Program-made: the position numbers and the translations under genes
The notes under the pieces: generated by a model
The model's database searches: none
Told to the model about the DNA's origin: nothing
Seen by the model: only the letters and a program-made list of their open reading frames with translations
Shown here: positions 47,803 through 55,650 of the stretch, piece by piece
Layout: the number at the start of each line of letters is the position of its first letter
Position numbering within the stretch: position 1 is the stretch's first letter
Assembly: GCA_022799115.1 (NCBI GenBank)
Contig: JAAWNT010000001.1
Coordinates: 124,001-188,000 of the forward strand
DNA length: 64,000 bases
From: Clostridiales bacterium
GTDB taxonomy: Bacteria > Bacillota > Clostridia > Oscillospirales > Acutalibacteraceae
Direction of reading: 5' to 3'

Positions 47803-48804
47803 TTGATCCCGTCCAGCGTTTATTTTGAAGAACAATCCGAGCAATACGAATTGGGCAAAATTCTGCTGAATCGTTATCGCGCGCTCAATATTCCTTGTCA
47901 TCCCATCTCCAATCACAACAATATTCCGGAACTGAGAGAGCGGCCCAACCAGGACTTTCCCAAACTAAAGCAATGTCTCATCATCGGCACCCGGAAAACC
48001 CATCGCTATACGCCAAATCAGAAGGTTTCCGACTTTTTGGTTCCCTATACCTCCTCCGGCTGCTCGGCCATGTGCCTGTATTGCTATTTGGTGTGCAACT
48101 ACAACAAATGCTCCTACCTGCGCTTATTTGTCAATCGGGAGGAAATGCTCAGCCGCCTAATCAAAACTTCTCGCAAATCTCAGAAGGAGCTGATCTTTGA
48201 AATAGGCAGCAACAGCGATTTGGTGCTGGAAAATACCATCACTGGTAATTTGGAGTGGACCATTCCCAGGTTCGGCAGAGAGGAACACGGATACCTGACT
48301 TTGCCCACGAAATTCGACGCCATTGAGCCTCTTCTCGATTTGCCCCACCGCGGGCGAACCATCATTCGTATGAGCGTGAACCCTCCCGAGGTGATCCGGC
48401 AGATTGAGTTGGGCACTTCCCCTCTGAACAAGCGGATTGAGGCTTTAAATAAGCTGTGTGAAGCGAAGTATCCGGTTGGGATTCTCATCGCTCCGGTAAT
48501 TATGATGGAGGGATGGAAGACGCACTACAAAAAATTGGTGAAAACTTTGGCGGAATCCCTGACTCCCCGCGCACAACAGCAGGTTTTTTTCGAGGTGATT
48601 TTTATGACCTACAGCTATGTGCATCGCATGATAAACGCCGACGCCTTTCCCCATGCCCCTGCGCTTTATGACCCCGAGCAGATGACTGGCCGGGGGATGG
48701 GGAAATATTACTACCGGCAGTCGTTCAGGGAGGACGGAAAGCAATTTTTCAAAGAGCTGTTGGAAAACTATTTTCCTAAGAATCGAATCGTCTACATTGT
48801 ATAA
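47803..48804 (+). CDS. Spore photoproduct lyase-like radical SAM protein
   Basis: A 333-residue SplB-type protein. The radical SAM cluster motif is Cys87-SAM-Cys91-LY-Cys94-YL. Family landmarks are IPSSVYFEEQ, LIIGTRKTHRY, YLRLFVNREEML, ELGTSPLNKRIEALNKLCEAKYPVGILIAP and GRGMGKYYYRQ. Where the B. subtilis enzyme has FEASC141TSD, this has FEIGSNSD: the hydrogen-donor Cys is Ser136. It may thus be a paralogue with altered chemistry rather than a standard lyase repairing spore photoproduct. I start at the TTG at 47803, nine bases after AAAAGAG; 47794 is an alternative with no spacing. No splA is adjacent. Confidence 0.8.
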   Translation: MIPSSVYFEEQSEQYELGKILLNRYRALNIPCHPISNHNNIPELRERPNQDFPKLKQCLIIGTRKTHRYTPNQKVSDFLVPYTSSGCSAMCLYCYLVCNYNKCSYLRLFVNREEMLSRLIKTSRKSQKELIFEIGSNSDLVLENTITGNLEWTIPRFGREEHGYLTLPTKFDAIEPLLDLPHRGRTIIRMSVNPPEVIRQIELGTSPLNKRIEALNKLCEAKYPVGILIAPVIMMEGWKTHYKKLVKTLAESLTPRAQQQVFFEVIFMTYSYVHRMINADAFPHAPALYDPEQMTGRGMGKYYYRQSFREDGKQFFKELLENYFPKNRIVYIV

Positions 48805-49129
48805 TGCAAGCTGTAGGCGCGGCCTGAATCCACGTTCTCCGATAATCAAAACATCGGTTCTTCCGGGAATCCGCCTGTACGGTCCGAGAATTTTGAAAAG
48901 CAATTGGATTGTTATGCAAATTTTTTGTTTCAGGCGCTTCAGCCATGATAAATTAATCGGTTTTTCTTTGTGTGGATATTGTCTTTTTTTCGATTAAAGT
49001 TTACAATATAATTGCAATTCTATGCGGTATTCGTGCATTAAACCATGTATAATATAGAATAACCCGTCGATTTTAATCCATTGGCAGACCTCCCCCCTGC
49101 CTTGTCAAACATAGATTGGAGCGATTATT
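48805..49129. other. Intergenic region before the VanY gene
   Basis: 325 bases with no supported gene. A TATAAT at 49048-49053 lies 77 bases before the VanY start but has no good -35. No terminator for the upstream gene was found. Confidence 0.45.
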
Positions 49130-49978
49130 TTGAACAACCAGCAATACCGGCGTTCCAGCCGTTCTTACACTTACCGGCGATCGGTACAAAAAAGGAGACG
49201 GCGCATCGTTGTCAGCGCCTCTGTCATTGTGGTGATAGCGGTGGGGGGCGCCATTCTTTTTTCTCAGCTGTTCCACTCCCAGGCCACGGAACCTTCCAAC
49301 AATTCGTCTGCCGTCTCTTCCACGCAATCGGTTTTCCAAGCCAGCAGCGAGGAATCCTCCCCATCCTCCAAAGCCGATTTAGTCATCGACACTTCGTTTG
49401 CCCAATGGAACCAAACCTGCGACTGGTCGATGGTGATGGTGAATGCGTACAACCCCATTCCGGAAAACTGGGAAGACCATATCGTATATCCCCCCGGCTT
49501 CTCCCCGTGCGGAATGGACGAGCGGATCCAGCAGTCGGTGCAGGACTTAATCAACGCAGCTTATGCGGACGGGGTACCCATCTGGATCAGTTCCGGTTAT
49601 CGAAGCAAGGAAAAGCAAAAAAGCCTTCTGGAACAGGAAATCGAGGGACATCTGCGAAATGGATTAAGCCGGGAACAGGCGGAGATCGAAGCAAAAAAGC
49701 TGGTAATGCCCGCCGGATACAGTGAACATCAAACCGGGTTGGTGATTGATATCAATGGAGTGGATCCCAATTTTTATCAAACCAAGGCTTATGAGTGGAT
49801 GACCCAACATGCTGCTGAATACGGTTTTATTGAGCGGTATCCGGAGGGAAAGGATCACATTACGGGCATCAATTTTGAGCCGTGGCATTACCGCTATGTG
49901 GGCGTGGAAAACGCTCGGGCAATTCAGCAATCGGGCCTTTGCCTTGAAGAGTATATTTACAGCAAAATGCATTCCTAG
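49130..49978 (+). CDS. D-alanyl-D-alanine carboxypeptidase, VanY type (M15B), membrane-anchored
   Basis: A 282-residue protein. A basic N-terminus and one membrane segment (26-45) lead to a Ser-rich linker (about 52-82) and an extracellular M15B domain. The zinc site is complete: SEHQTGLVID supplies His200 and Asp207, and FEPWHYRYVG supplies the catalytic Glu250 and His253. ISSGYRSKEKQKSLLEQ and AAEYGFIERYPEG are further family marks. It trims the terminal D-Ala of stem peptides. The start is TTG, with GGAG eight bases upstream. A structured leader and the two-component operon follow, so co-regulation is possible. Confidence 0.9.
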   Translation: MNNQQYRRSSRSYTYRRSVQKRRRRIVVSASVIVVIAVGGAILFSQLFHSQATEPSNNSSAVSSTQSVFQASSEESSPSSKADLVIDTSFAQWNQTCDWSMVMVNAYNPIPENWEDHIVYPPGFSPCGMDERIQQSVQDLINAAYADGVPIWISSGYRSKEKQKSLLEQEIEGHLRNGLSREQAEIEAKKLVMPAGYSEHQTGLVIDINGVDPNFYQTKAYEWMTQHAAEYGFIERYPEGKDHITGINFEPWHYRYVGVENARAIQQSGLCLEEYIYSKMHS

Positions 49979-49984
49979 TCTATC

Positions 49985-50134
49985 AAACGGGTATCTCCAT
50001 CAGCAGGCTGGAAGGACGCCGATCCAGCAACCCTTGCGCCGATTGATGAATATCGGCCAAACCGGCGCTTTCTTATCCGATACAAAACAATCCCTCTCTG
50101 GGTGTGCCTGTGCACACCCTTCTTTTGCTTTTTG
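49985..50134 (+). promoter_or_regulatory. Structured leader with intrinsic terminator ahead of the two-component operon
   Basis: GCTGGA (50007-50012) pairs with TCCAGC (50023-50028). GCGCCG (50036-50041) pairs with CGGCGC (50063-50068). A terminator follows: GGGTGTGC-CTGT-GCACACCC (50100-50119), then TTCTTTTGCTTTTT. The response regulator's ribosome binding site starts at about 50141, only seven bases later, so no promoter fits after the terminator. Expression of the operon therefore has to pass it, which implies conditional termination, or a partial terminator within a vanY-led operon. I do not recognise a known riboswitch class. Confidence 0.5.
50100..50134 (+). terminator. Intrinsic terminator between vanY and the response regulator
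   Basis: A perfect 8-bp stem GGGTGTGC/GCACACCC with loop CTGT, followed by an interrupted T-run (TTCTTTTGCTTTTT). Confidence 0.8.
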
Positions 50135-50157
50135 AATCCGAAAAAGGAGGAGAACAT

Positions 50158-50814
50158 ATGCCCAAAATATTAATTGTGGAGGACGACCGCACCATCTCCA
50201 AGCTCATTGCCGCCAGTTTAAGCATCTCCGGTTACGAAAGCGTCCCTATCTATGACGGAGAAGAAGCGGTGCGCCTTATTAAAAACGATCCCAGCTATGA
50301 TCTGATCCTGTTGGATATCATGCTTCCCGGGATGGATGGTTTTCAGGTGATGGAATCCATTCGTCCTCTCAGCATTCCAGTAATTTTTCTCACCGCAATG
50401 GGAGACGTATCCGAACGGGTCAAGGGGCTGAAATCCGGCGCTGAGGATTATATTGTCAAGCCTTTTGAGCCGCTGGAATTGCTGGCTCGCATTGAAATTG
50501 TTCTGCGTCGCTATCACAGAGACCGAAAGAATCTGGAGTTTCGGGATATACAAGTCAATTTGGAGGAGCGCAGCGTACGCAGGGCGGGTCTGCTGGTAGA
50601 GCTCACCCCCAAGGAATACGAGTTATTGGTTTTGTTTCTCAAACACCCCAACGTGGCCCTCACCCGGGACAAAATTCTGGACGACGTTTGGGAATGCTCC
50701 GCAGTCATCGAAACCCGTACAGTGGATAATCACGTACAGCGTTTACGTAAAAAGTTGGGACTGGAGGATTGTCTGAAAACCGTGTTCAAGGTGGGGTACC
50801 GTTTGGAGGGCTAA
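50158..50814 (+). CDS. Two-component response regulator, OmpR/PhoB family
   Basis: A 218-residue regulator. The receiver domain (1-118) has the acidic pair in LIVEDDRTI, the phosphoacceptor Asp53 in LILLDIMLPGMDGF, and the VKPFEPLELLARI lysine. The C-terminal winged helix (125-218) has LTPKEYELLVLFLKHPNVALTRDKIL and TVDNHVQRLRKKLG. The start at 50158 uses AAAAAGGAGG; the longer frame reads back through the terminator. The kinase gene starts two bases after its stop. Targets unknown; the vanY upstream and membrane genes suggest cell envelope control. Confidence 0.93.
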   Translation: MPKILIVEDDRTISKLIAASLSISGYESVPIYDGEEAVRLIKNDPSYDLILLDIMLPGMDGFQVMESIRPLSIPVIFLTAMGDVSERVKGLKSGAEDYIVKPFEPLELLARIEIVLRRYHRDRKNLEFRDIQVNLEERSVRRAGLLVELTPKEYELLVLFLKHPNVALTRDKILDDVWECSAVIETRTVDNHVQRLRKKLGLEDCLKTVFKVGYRLEG

Positions 50815-50816
50815 TC

Positions 50817-52250
50817 ATGCGTTTTTGGCAAAAAATCTTTTTGATTTCCCTAACTGTGCTGACTGTTGCGGTGAACATCATCGCCTATATGCTGCTGGGA
50901 AACAATCATCAGCTCAACATAAAGAAGGAGAGCGATTCCGCCAAAGAGATGTACAGCATCGTCGTATCCTCCTTCCAAACTCAAGTAATTTACGAAAGAT
51001 ACCGTTCCAGCGGGACAGAGTTCGGCAGCGACCAAATTTCCCAATTGGCCCGGGAATTTTCTTATCAGTTTTCTCTGGATAACCTCTATCTTTTTCTTTC
51101 GGATCATACGGGAATCCGGCTGTTCTCCAACTTTGACCAGGACGTCCCCCAAGAACTGATGGACCGCCTTTCGGAACAAAAGGACGGCTGTATGCTCATC
51201 CAAAACAATGAGGATAACGGACGAGTTTATCTGTACCTCGCATCCCCAGTGGTCATACAAAGCGATACTTATTTCTTTATTACAATCAAAGATATTACCG
51301 ATATTTACGACGTAAGAAAGGAACAACTCTTCTTCTTTAGCGTAGTAGGCCCCATTGCTTCTGTGGTAGTGGCCCTTATCATGCTGATTGTTTCCCGGCT
51401 GCTGACTCAGCAGATTCACCGTCTGCGAAAATCCACCAAGCGGGTGGCCCAGGGGGAATATCAATCCATTCCGATCCGTTCCTCGGATGAGATCGGAATG
51501 CTCACCGAGGATTTTAATAAGATGACCAGCGCCATACACCAAAAAGTAGAGCAGCTCGAGCAGGTGGCGGAAGCGCGCAAGTGTTTTATCGACAACATGA
51601 CTCACGAGATGAAAACTCCGCTTACCTCTATTATTGGTTTCTCCGACCTGTTGTGCAACGCGCGTTTGGATGACGACACCGTGCATGATTATGCGGAGAG
51701 CATCTATAAAGAAGGGCAATACCTGAAAGCGGTCTCCTCCAAATTGATGGAGATCATTCTATTAGGGCAGAAACCGGAGTTCAGCCGCATCTCTCTTCCC
51801 AACCTCTTCGCTGAGATCACCGCCGCTGTGGAACCGATTGCGAAAAACCGTAAAGTGGCGTTTACCTCGTCATCCATTCCATGTACCTTATACGCCGACC
51901 GTGAACTGATAAAATCCCTGCTCTATAACCTTATCGACAACGCCATTAAAGCTTCTCCCCCCGGCAAGACGGTCACGTTAAGCGCCCATCTCACCAAGGA
52001 AGGACGCATTCGAATGTTGGTGAAAGACTTCGGTGCGGGTATTCCGGAAAGCGAGCAGAAAAAAATCTTTGAACCCTTCTATCGGGTGGATAAAGCCCGT
52101 TCCAGACAGGCGGGCGGCGCGGGATTGGGTCTTGCTCTATGCGCTGAAATCGCAAACGTCCACCAGGCAAAGTTATCCATTGAAAGCGTTCCTCAGCAGG
52201 GAACGACCATCCGTATTTTATTTCCTCAGGAACGGGAGGCGTTGCCATGA
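50817..52250 (+). CDS. Sensor histidine kinase
   Basis: A 477-residue kinase. Membrane segments lie at about 8-28 and 180-200 and flank an extracytoplasmic sensor domain of about 150 residues with no recognisable fold. A HAMP linker follows (RLRKSTKRVAQGEYQSIPI). The HisKA domain has His263 in NMTHEMKTPLTSIIGF. The ATPase has LLYNLIDNAIKAS, DFGAGIPESEQKKIFEPFYR and GAGLGLALC. The ATG at 50817 has GGAGG seven bases upstream, inside the regulator gene's end. Its 3' end overlaps the next gene by four bases (ATGA). Confidence 0.93.
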   Translation: MRFWQKIFLISLTVLTVAVNIIAYMLLGNNHQLNIKKESDSAKEMYSIVVSSFQTQVIYERYRSSGTEFGSDQISQLAREFSYQFSLDNLYLFLSDHTGIRLFSNFDQDVPQELMDRLSEQKDGCMLIQNNEDNGRVYLYLASPVVIQSDTYFFITIKDITDIYDVRKEQLFFFSVVGPIASVVVALIMLIVSRLLTQQIHRLRKSTKRVAQGEYQSIPIRSSDEIGMLTEDFNKMTSAIHQKVEQLEQVAEARKCFIDNMTHEMKTPLTSIIGFSDLLCNARLDDDTVHDYAESIYKEGQYLKAVSSKLMEIILLGQKPEFSRISLPNLFAEITAAVEPIAKNRKVAFTSSSIPCTLYADRELIKSLLYNLIDNAIKASPPGKTVTLSAHLTKEGRIRMLVKDFGAGIPESEQKKIFEPFYRVDKARSRQAGGAGLGLALCAEIANVHQAKLSIESVPQQGTTIRILFPQEREALP

Positions 52251-53119
52251 AGAATTCAAGCAGCAATATCCTGACCGTGATGTTGGCTTCTCTTGTGCTG
52301 ATCGCCGGCGCTCTGTTCGGATTTTTCATCCTGCCCATTATTACAGAGGATTCCAATGGGAATCTGGAGACATTCTCCGCCGAGGTAAACACCCCTCAGG
52401 AGATCATACAAAAGGTTCCGCAGCAGATAGCCTGTCAAAAGTATTTTCCATACACCTATTCGGAACATAAGCTGTTGGATAATAATTCTCTCAATGAGGA
52501 CGACACCATCAACCGAAAAGCGTTTTTGGATCAGGTGAGCAAGCAATTGAACATCCTGTTCAATTTGAAGATCGATAGCATCATACTGGAGAAATACGCT
52601 TTGGTATGGCGATACACGGGGGATTCCTCCTCTGAGGAGATGGATCTGCGCAGAGCGGACGACGTATACTTTATTGACGTGCTCTTTACCGACGCCAAAA
52701 TGGTACAGTGGCGGATTACCGCCGGTGGATATTCCGACAGCATCTTCTATCTGAGCTGCCTGGAAAACGAAAAATATCTTTCAACGCCTGTCTTTCCCAC
52801 TACCATCACATCTTCGCCCAAAGAAATTGATTTCGACCAAAAAATGGAGAAAGCCGTTTCCCGCTTTCGCTCCAAGCTCTATGATCCCGGGGTTTTTCCC
52901 ACGTTGTTTGACTCAAATAGCTCTTACCAACCGCTGGACCTGTTTTTCTATGATTCCAACAATCCACAGATCTATTGGGTGCTCTGCCTGGAGTATGACG
53001 GACGCTATTTGCTGTCCGCCTACTCCGCGGCAGGTAATGTCCCTCTTTGTTACAGCTTTTTAAATCTCCAGCAGGAGACCCAGAGTTATACCGATTTTCT
53101 ATGGGAGTTATATAATTAA
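52247..53119 (+). CDS. Membrane-anchored protein coupled to the two-component system
   Basis: A 290-residue protein of no family I recognise. An N-terminal membrane segment (about 9-31, LTVMLASLVLIAGALFGFFILPI) precedes an extracytoplasmic domain rich in Tyr, Phe and acidic residues, with strands such as DDVYFIDVLFTDAKMVQWRITAGGY and IYWVLCLEYDGRYLLSAYSAAG. It overlaps the kinase gene by ATGA, so it is made with it. By analogy with other three-gene signalling operons it may be an accessory sensor or an output target; this is inference from position alone. Confidence 0.65.
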   Translation: MKNSSSNILTVMLASLVLIAGALFGFFILPIITEDSNGNLETFSAEVNTPQEIIQKVPQQIACQKYFPYTYSEHKLLDNNSLNEDDTINRKAFLDQVSKQLNILFNLKIDSIILEKYALVWRYTGDSSSEEMDLRRADDVYFIDVLFTDAKMVQWRITAGGYSDSIFYLSCLENEKYLSTPVFPTTITSSPKEIDFDQKMEKAVSRFRSKLYDPGVFPTLFDSNSSYQPLDLFFYDSNNPQIYWVLCLEYDGRYLLSAYSAAGNVPLCYSFLNLQQETQSYTDFLWELYN

Positions 53120-53141
53120 CCAATCTATGGAAAGGAAAGCC

Positions 53142-53744
53142 ATGATGATCGATCATATTATATTGGACATGGGCAACGTATTGCTAGCCTTTGACCCGGT
53201 ACAGTCGGTGCGGGATGTTTTGGGGGACCATCCCTGCATCCGGCAGGTGGTGGACGCTACTACCCGCTCCCCCGAGTGGAAAGCTCTGGATCAGGGAGTC
53301 ATATCGGAAGATCAAGCGGTTGCGTCTATGATACATAACGCCCCGTCCTTACAGGGCGAAATCCGCCGTTTTATGGAGCATTGGGACGAGTATTTGCAGC
53401 CGGTCCCCGGAATGGAACAAGTGGTCACAGAGCTTAAACACGCCGGTTATTCCCTGCATCTGCTTTCCAACGCCGGCCTGCGGTTTCACCGGTACTCATT
53501 GCGGTTCCCGGTATTCTCTATGTTGGATACCATACACATCTCCGCTGAGATGAAGCTTCTAAAACCAGACAGGCAAATCTATCAAAAACTGCTTCAGGAG
53601 CTTGCTCTCACACCAGAGACCTGTCTATTCATCGACGACATAGAGGAAAACGTATCCGGCGCCCAAGCCGTGGGAATACACTCCATTCGTTTTGTTTCCT
53701 GTGAGGATCTGCGTCCAAAATTAGCCGCCCTGTTCCATGATTGA
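53142..53744 (+). CDS. HAD-superfamily phosphatase (YihX-like)
   Basis: A 200-residue HAD hydrolase. Motif I is HIILDMGNVLLAFD, where the first Asp is the nucleophile and the +2 residue is Gly, as in the YihX/epoxide-hydrolase-N-like subgroup (FDLGNV). Motif II is LHLLSNAG, motif III the Lys in EMKLLKPDRQIYQ, and motif IV LFIDDIEENVSGAQAVG. A helical cap of about 60 residues lies after motif I. AAGGAA precedes the ATG pair at 53142/53145. It is possibly a sugar phosphate or nucleotide phosphatase. Confidence 0.85.
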   Translation: MMIDHIILDMGNVLLAFDPVQSVRDVLGDHPCIRQVVDATTRSPEWKALDQGVISEDQAVASMIHNAPSLQGEIRRFMEHWDEYLQPVPGMEQVVTELKHAGYSLHLLSNAGLRFHRYSLRFPVFSMLDTIHISAEMKLLKPDRQIYQKLLQELALTPETCLFIDDIEENVSGAQAVGIHSIRFVSCEDLRPKLAALFHD

Positions 53745-53829
53745 TGAAACACCAAAAGAATTTTTATCCGCAGATTCCCCCTTCAGATATCCTAAATCCT
53801 CCAAACGCACATGAAAGGAATTTTTCCCG

Positions 53830-54306
53830 ATGAAACCGATTAAAACAAACGCAATGAGAGTCCTGGAACGGTCCAACATCTCATATGAACCCCATGCTTA
53901 TGACCATAGCGACGGAGCCATTGACGGCGAATCCGTGGCGCAAAAATTAGGACAAGATCCCCGCCAGGTTTTTAAAACATTGGTCACCCAGGGCGCGGGA
54001 AGGGGATATTACGTTTTTGTCATTCCAGTCAATCAGGAATTAAACCTCAAACATGCGGCGCGGGCAGTGGGAGAAAAGTCGGTCGCAATGATTCCAGTCC
54101 GTGAGATCAACAAGGTAACCGGTTATATCCGCGGAGGTTGTTCTCCCGTAGGCATGAAAAAGGATTATCCCACCGTATTCGATGAAAGCGCGCTGCATCA
54201 AAAGACAATTATGGTCAGCGCCGGAAAAATAGGGCTGCAAATGGAGGTGGATCCCCATGCGCTCATTGCGCTGACCGGCGCCTCCACCGCTAACATTGTG
54301 GAATAA
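53830..54306 (+). CDS. ybaK: Cys-tRNA(Pro)/Cys-tRNA(Cys) deacylase YbaK
   Basis: A 158-residue YbaK/EbsC protein that hydrolyses misacylated Cys-tRNA(Pro). The fold marks are TNAMRVLERSNISYEPHAY, GESVAQKLGQDPRQVFKTLVTQG and KKDYPTVFDESA, with the active-site glycine-rich loop GYIRGGCSPVGMKK. AAAGGAAT is upstream. It is probably transcribed from upstream with the HAD gene (85-base gap) and ends at the terminator at 54366-54415. Confidence 0.93.
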   Translation: MKPIKTNAMRVLERSNISYEPHAYDHSDGAIDGESVAQKLGQDPRQVFKTLVTQGAGRGYYVFVIPVNQELNLKHAARAVGEKSVAMIPVREINKVTGYIRGGCSPVGMKKDYPTVFDESALHQKTIMVSAGKIGLQMEVDPHALIALTGASTANIVE

Positions 54307-54365
54307 ACATCCCCGGTTCCTGATTACTCCTGCAACGTTTCACCTTTGTTCTATTCAAAAAAATC

Positions 54366-54415
54366 AAAGGGAGCAATAACGGGCGCTGAGCGCCGTTATT
54401 ACTCCCTTTTTATAT
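54366..54415. terminator. Bidirectional terminator between ybaK and the polysaccharide cluster
   Basis: AAAGGGAG...AATAACGG pairs with CCGTTATT...CTCCCTTT around GCGCTGAGCG with small bulges; T-rich on both sides (TTTTTATATTT plus, TTTGATTTTTTT minus). It separates convergent units. Confidence 0.85.
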
Positions 54416-54453
54416 TTATCTAATTATGTGTGTGTTACGGATACTCTGTCAGA

Positions 54454-55632
54454 TTAAGGGCGGTTTCTCAAATCCCCTTTGCACAGGGTCTGCGCAATTT
54501 CTCTCACCCGTTGAGAGACTATGTTCCATGTGAAGTTTTCCACCAAGCGATCATAGCACTTTTTTACCGCTTTCATCCGGTAGCCGTCGTCGTTCAAGGC
54601 CTTTAACAGATTGGCATAAATCTCATCGGGAGAGTTCCCCTCCATCACCAGGCCATAACTGTCGTCTAAAATCAGTTCTTTGCTTCCACCCCGGTCGGTG
54701 GTCACAACAAAGCAACCGCAAGCGGCAGCCTCCAGCACAGAGGTAGGAAAGCCTTCGGGGTATACGGTGGGCAAGCAAAAAACATCCGTCTCCTTAAGCA
54801 GGGAAATCACTTGGGAAAATTCGATCTTACCCAATAGAAACATGGTTTCGCTTAACCCTTTTTCCACCTGTTCCCTTAAATCGCCATCTCCCGCAATCAT
54901 TAGATAGACATTGGGATCGGAACGGTTAATGCGCCGCACGGCCTCCATTAAATTTAAAATTCCTTTTTCCTGCACAAGCCGGCCAGTATAGGAAATCACT
55001 TTACCGCCGCTGTTTAATCCAAATTGCGCTCGATAGCTTACCACCGGACGATCCAGATAGCTTTGAATCTGCTCCAAATCAATGGCATTGTATACGGCGC
55101 CTTCGGGCTGGATGCCAAAATGCCGCAACCAATTGCAACAGTTTTGGGATACCCCGTAGAAATGCCGGCAGTAACGACGGATCCGCCAGGTATGAAAATG
55201 CTCAAACCATTGGCCCAAACGATCAAACAGCGGAGAATTGACGCTTAAATGACTGGTGCCGTGTTCAATCGTGATACAGGGAACCCCGCGGCTTTTCGCA
55301 AATTTTACTCCCAGCAAGGAATGCATGTAATATCGGGTATTCACAATCACAAAATCGCAGGTATCCTTGGAAAGCTGTTCCATCAAAGCGCGGTGCTCCT
55401 GATTTTTTTTTGTAATAGGAAAACGACCGCCAAGAAGCTTATAACAGGGCAATCGATAAACTTCTATACCCTCCGTCTTCTCATATGCCTGTATTCCCTG
55501 CACATTCGAGGTCACGATAGTAACCCGGTCTCCTCGAGTGGTCAGTTTCTTGGCTAAATTATAAGTAAAACGCTCCACACCGCCCAGATTGGGAAGATAA
55601 AGCGCCGAAAAAATCAGATAATGCTTACCCAT
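54454..55632 (-). CDS. GT4-family glycosyltransferase
   Basis: A 392-residue retaining glycosyltransferase with two Rossmann-like domains. The acceptor domain starts MGKHYLIFSALYLPNLGGVERFTYNLAKKL and has CITIEHGTSHL. The donor domain has ISYTGRLVQEKGILNLMEAV, LMIAGDGDLRE and the nucleotide-sugar binding segment PEGFPTSVLEAAACGC with the EX7E-type glutamates. The start at 55632 uses GGGGG upstream; a longer frame begins right at the flippase stop. It is the last gene of the surface polysaccharide cluster. Confidence 0.9.
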   Translation of the reverse strand: MGKHYLIFSALYLPNLGGVERFTYNLAKKLTTRGDRVTIVTSNVQGIQAYEKTEGIEVYRLPCYKLLGGRFPITKKNQEHRALMEQLSKDTCDFVIVNTRYYMHSLLGVKFAKSRGVPCITIEHGTSHLSVNSPLFDRLGQWFEHFHTWRIRRYCRHFYGVSQNCCNWLRHFGIQPEGAVYNAIDLEQIQSYLDRPVVSYRAQFGLNSGGKVISYTGRLVQEKGILNLMEAVRRINRSDPNVYLMIAGDGDLREQVEKGLSETMFLLGKIEFSQVISLLKETDVFCLPTVYPEGFPTSVLEAAACGCFVVTTDRGGSKELILDDSYGLVMEGNSPDEIYANLLKALNDDGYRMKAVKKCYDRLVENFTWNIVSQRVREIAQTLCKGDLRNRP

Positions 55633-55650
55633 TCCACATCCCCCTTGCAT

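Noticed and set aside
49979-50099. SAM-I riboswitch in the leader before the response regulator
   Set aside because: Some resemblance (TATCAA start, CAGCAACC after a hairpin, GATA at the end), but the kink-turn (GGAGGGA) and the conserved core of P3/P4 are missing, and the downstream genes are not sulfur-related.
53142-53744. Loss of the catalytic +2 Asp in the HAD protein
   Set aside because: D-M-G-N in motif I first looked like a missing acid/base residue, but the YihX-like subgroup normally has Gly there, so it is not unusual.
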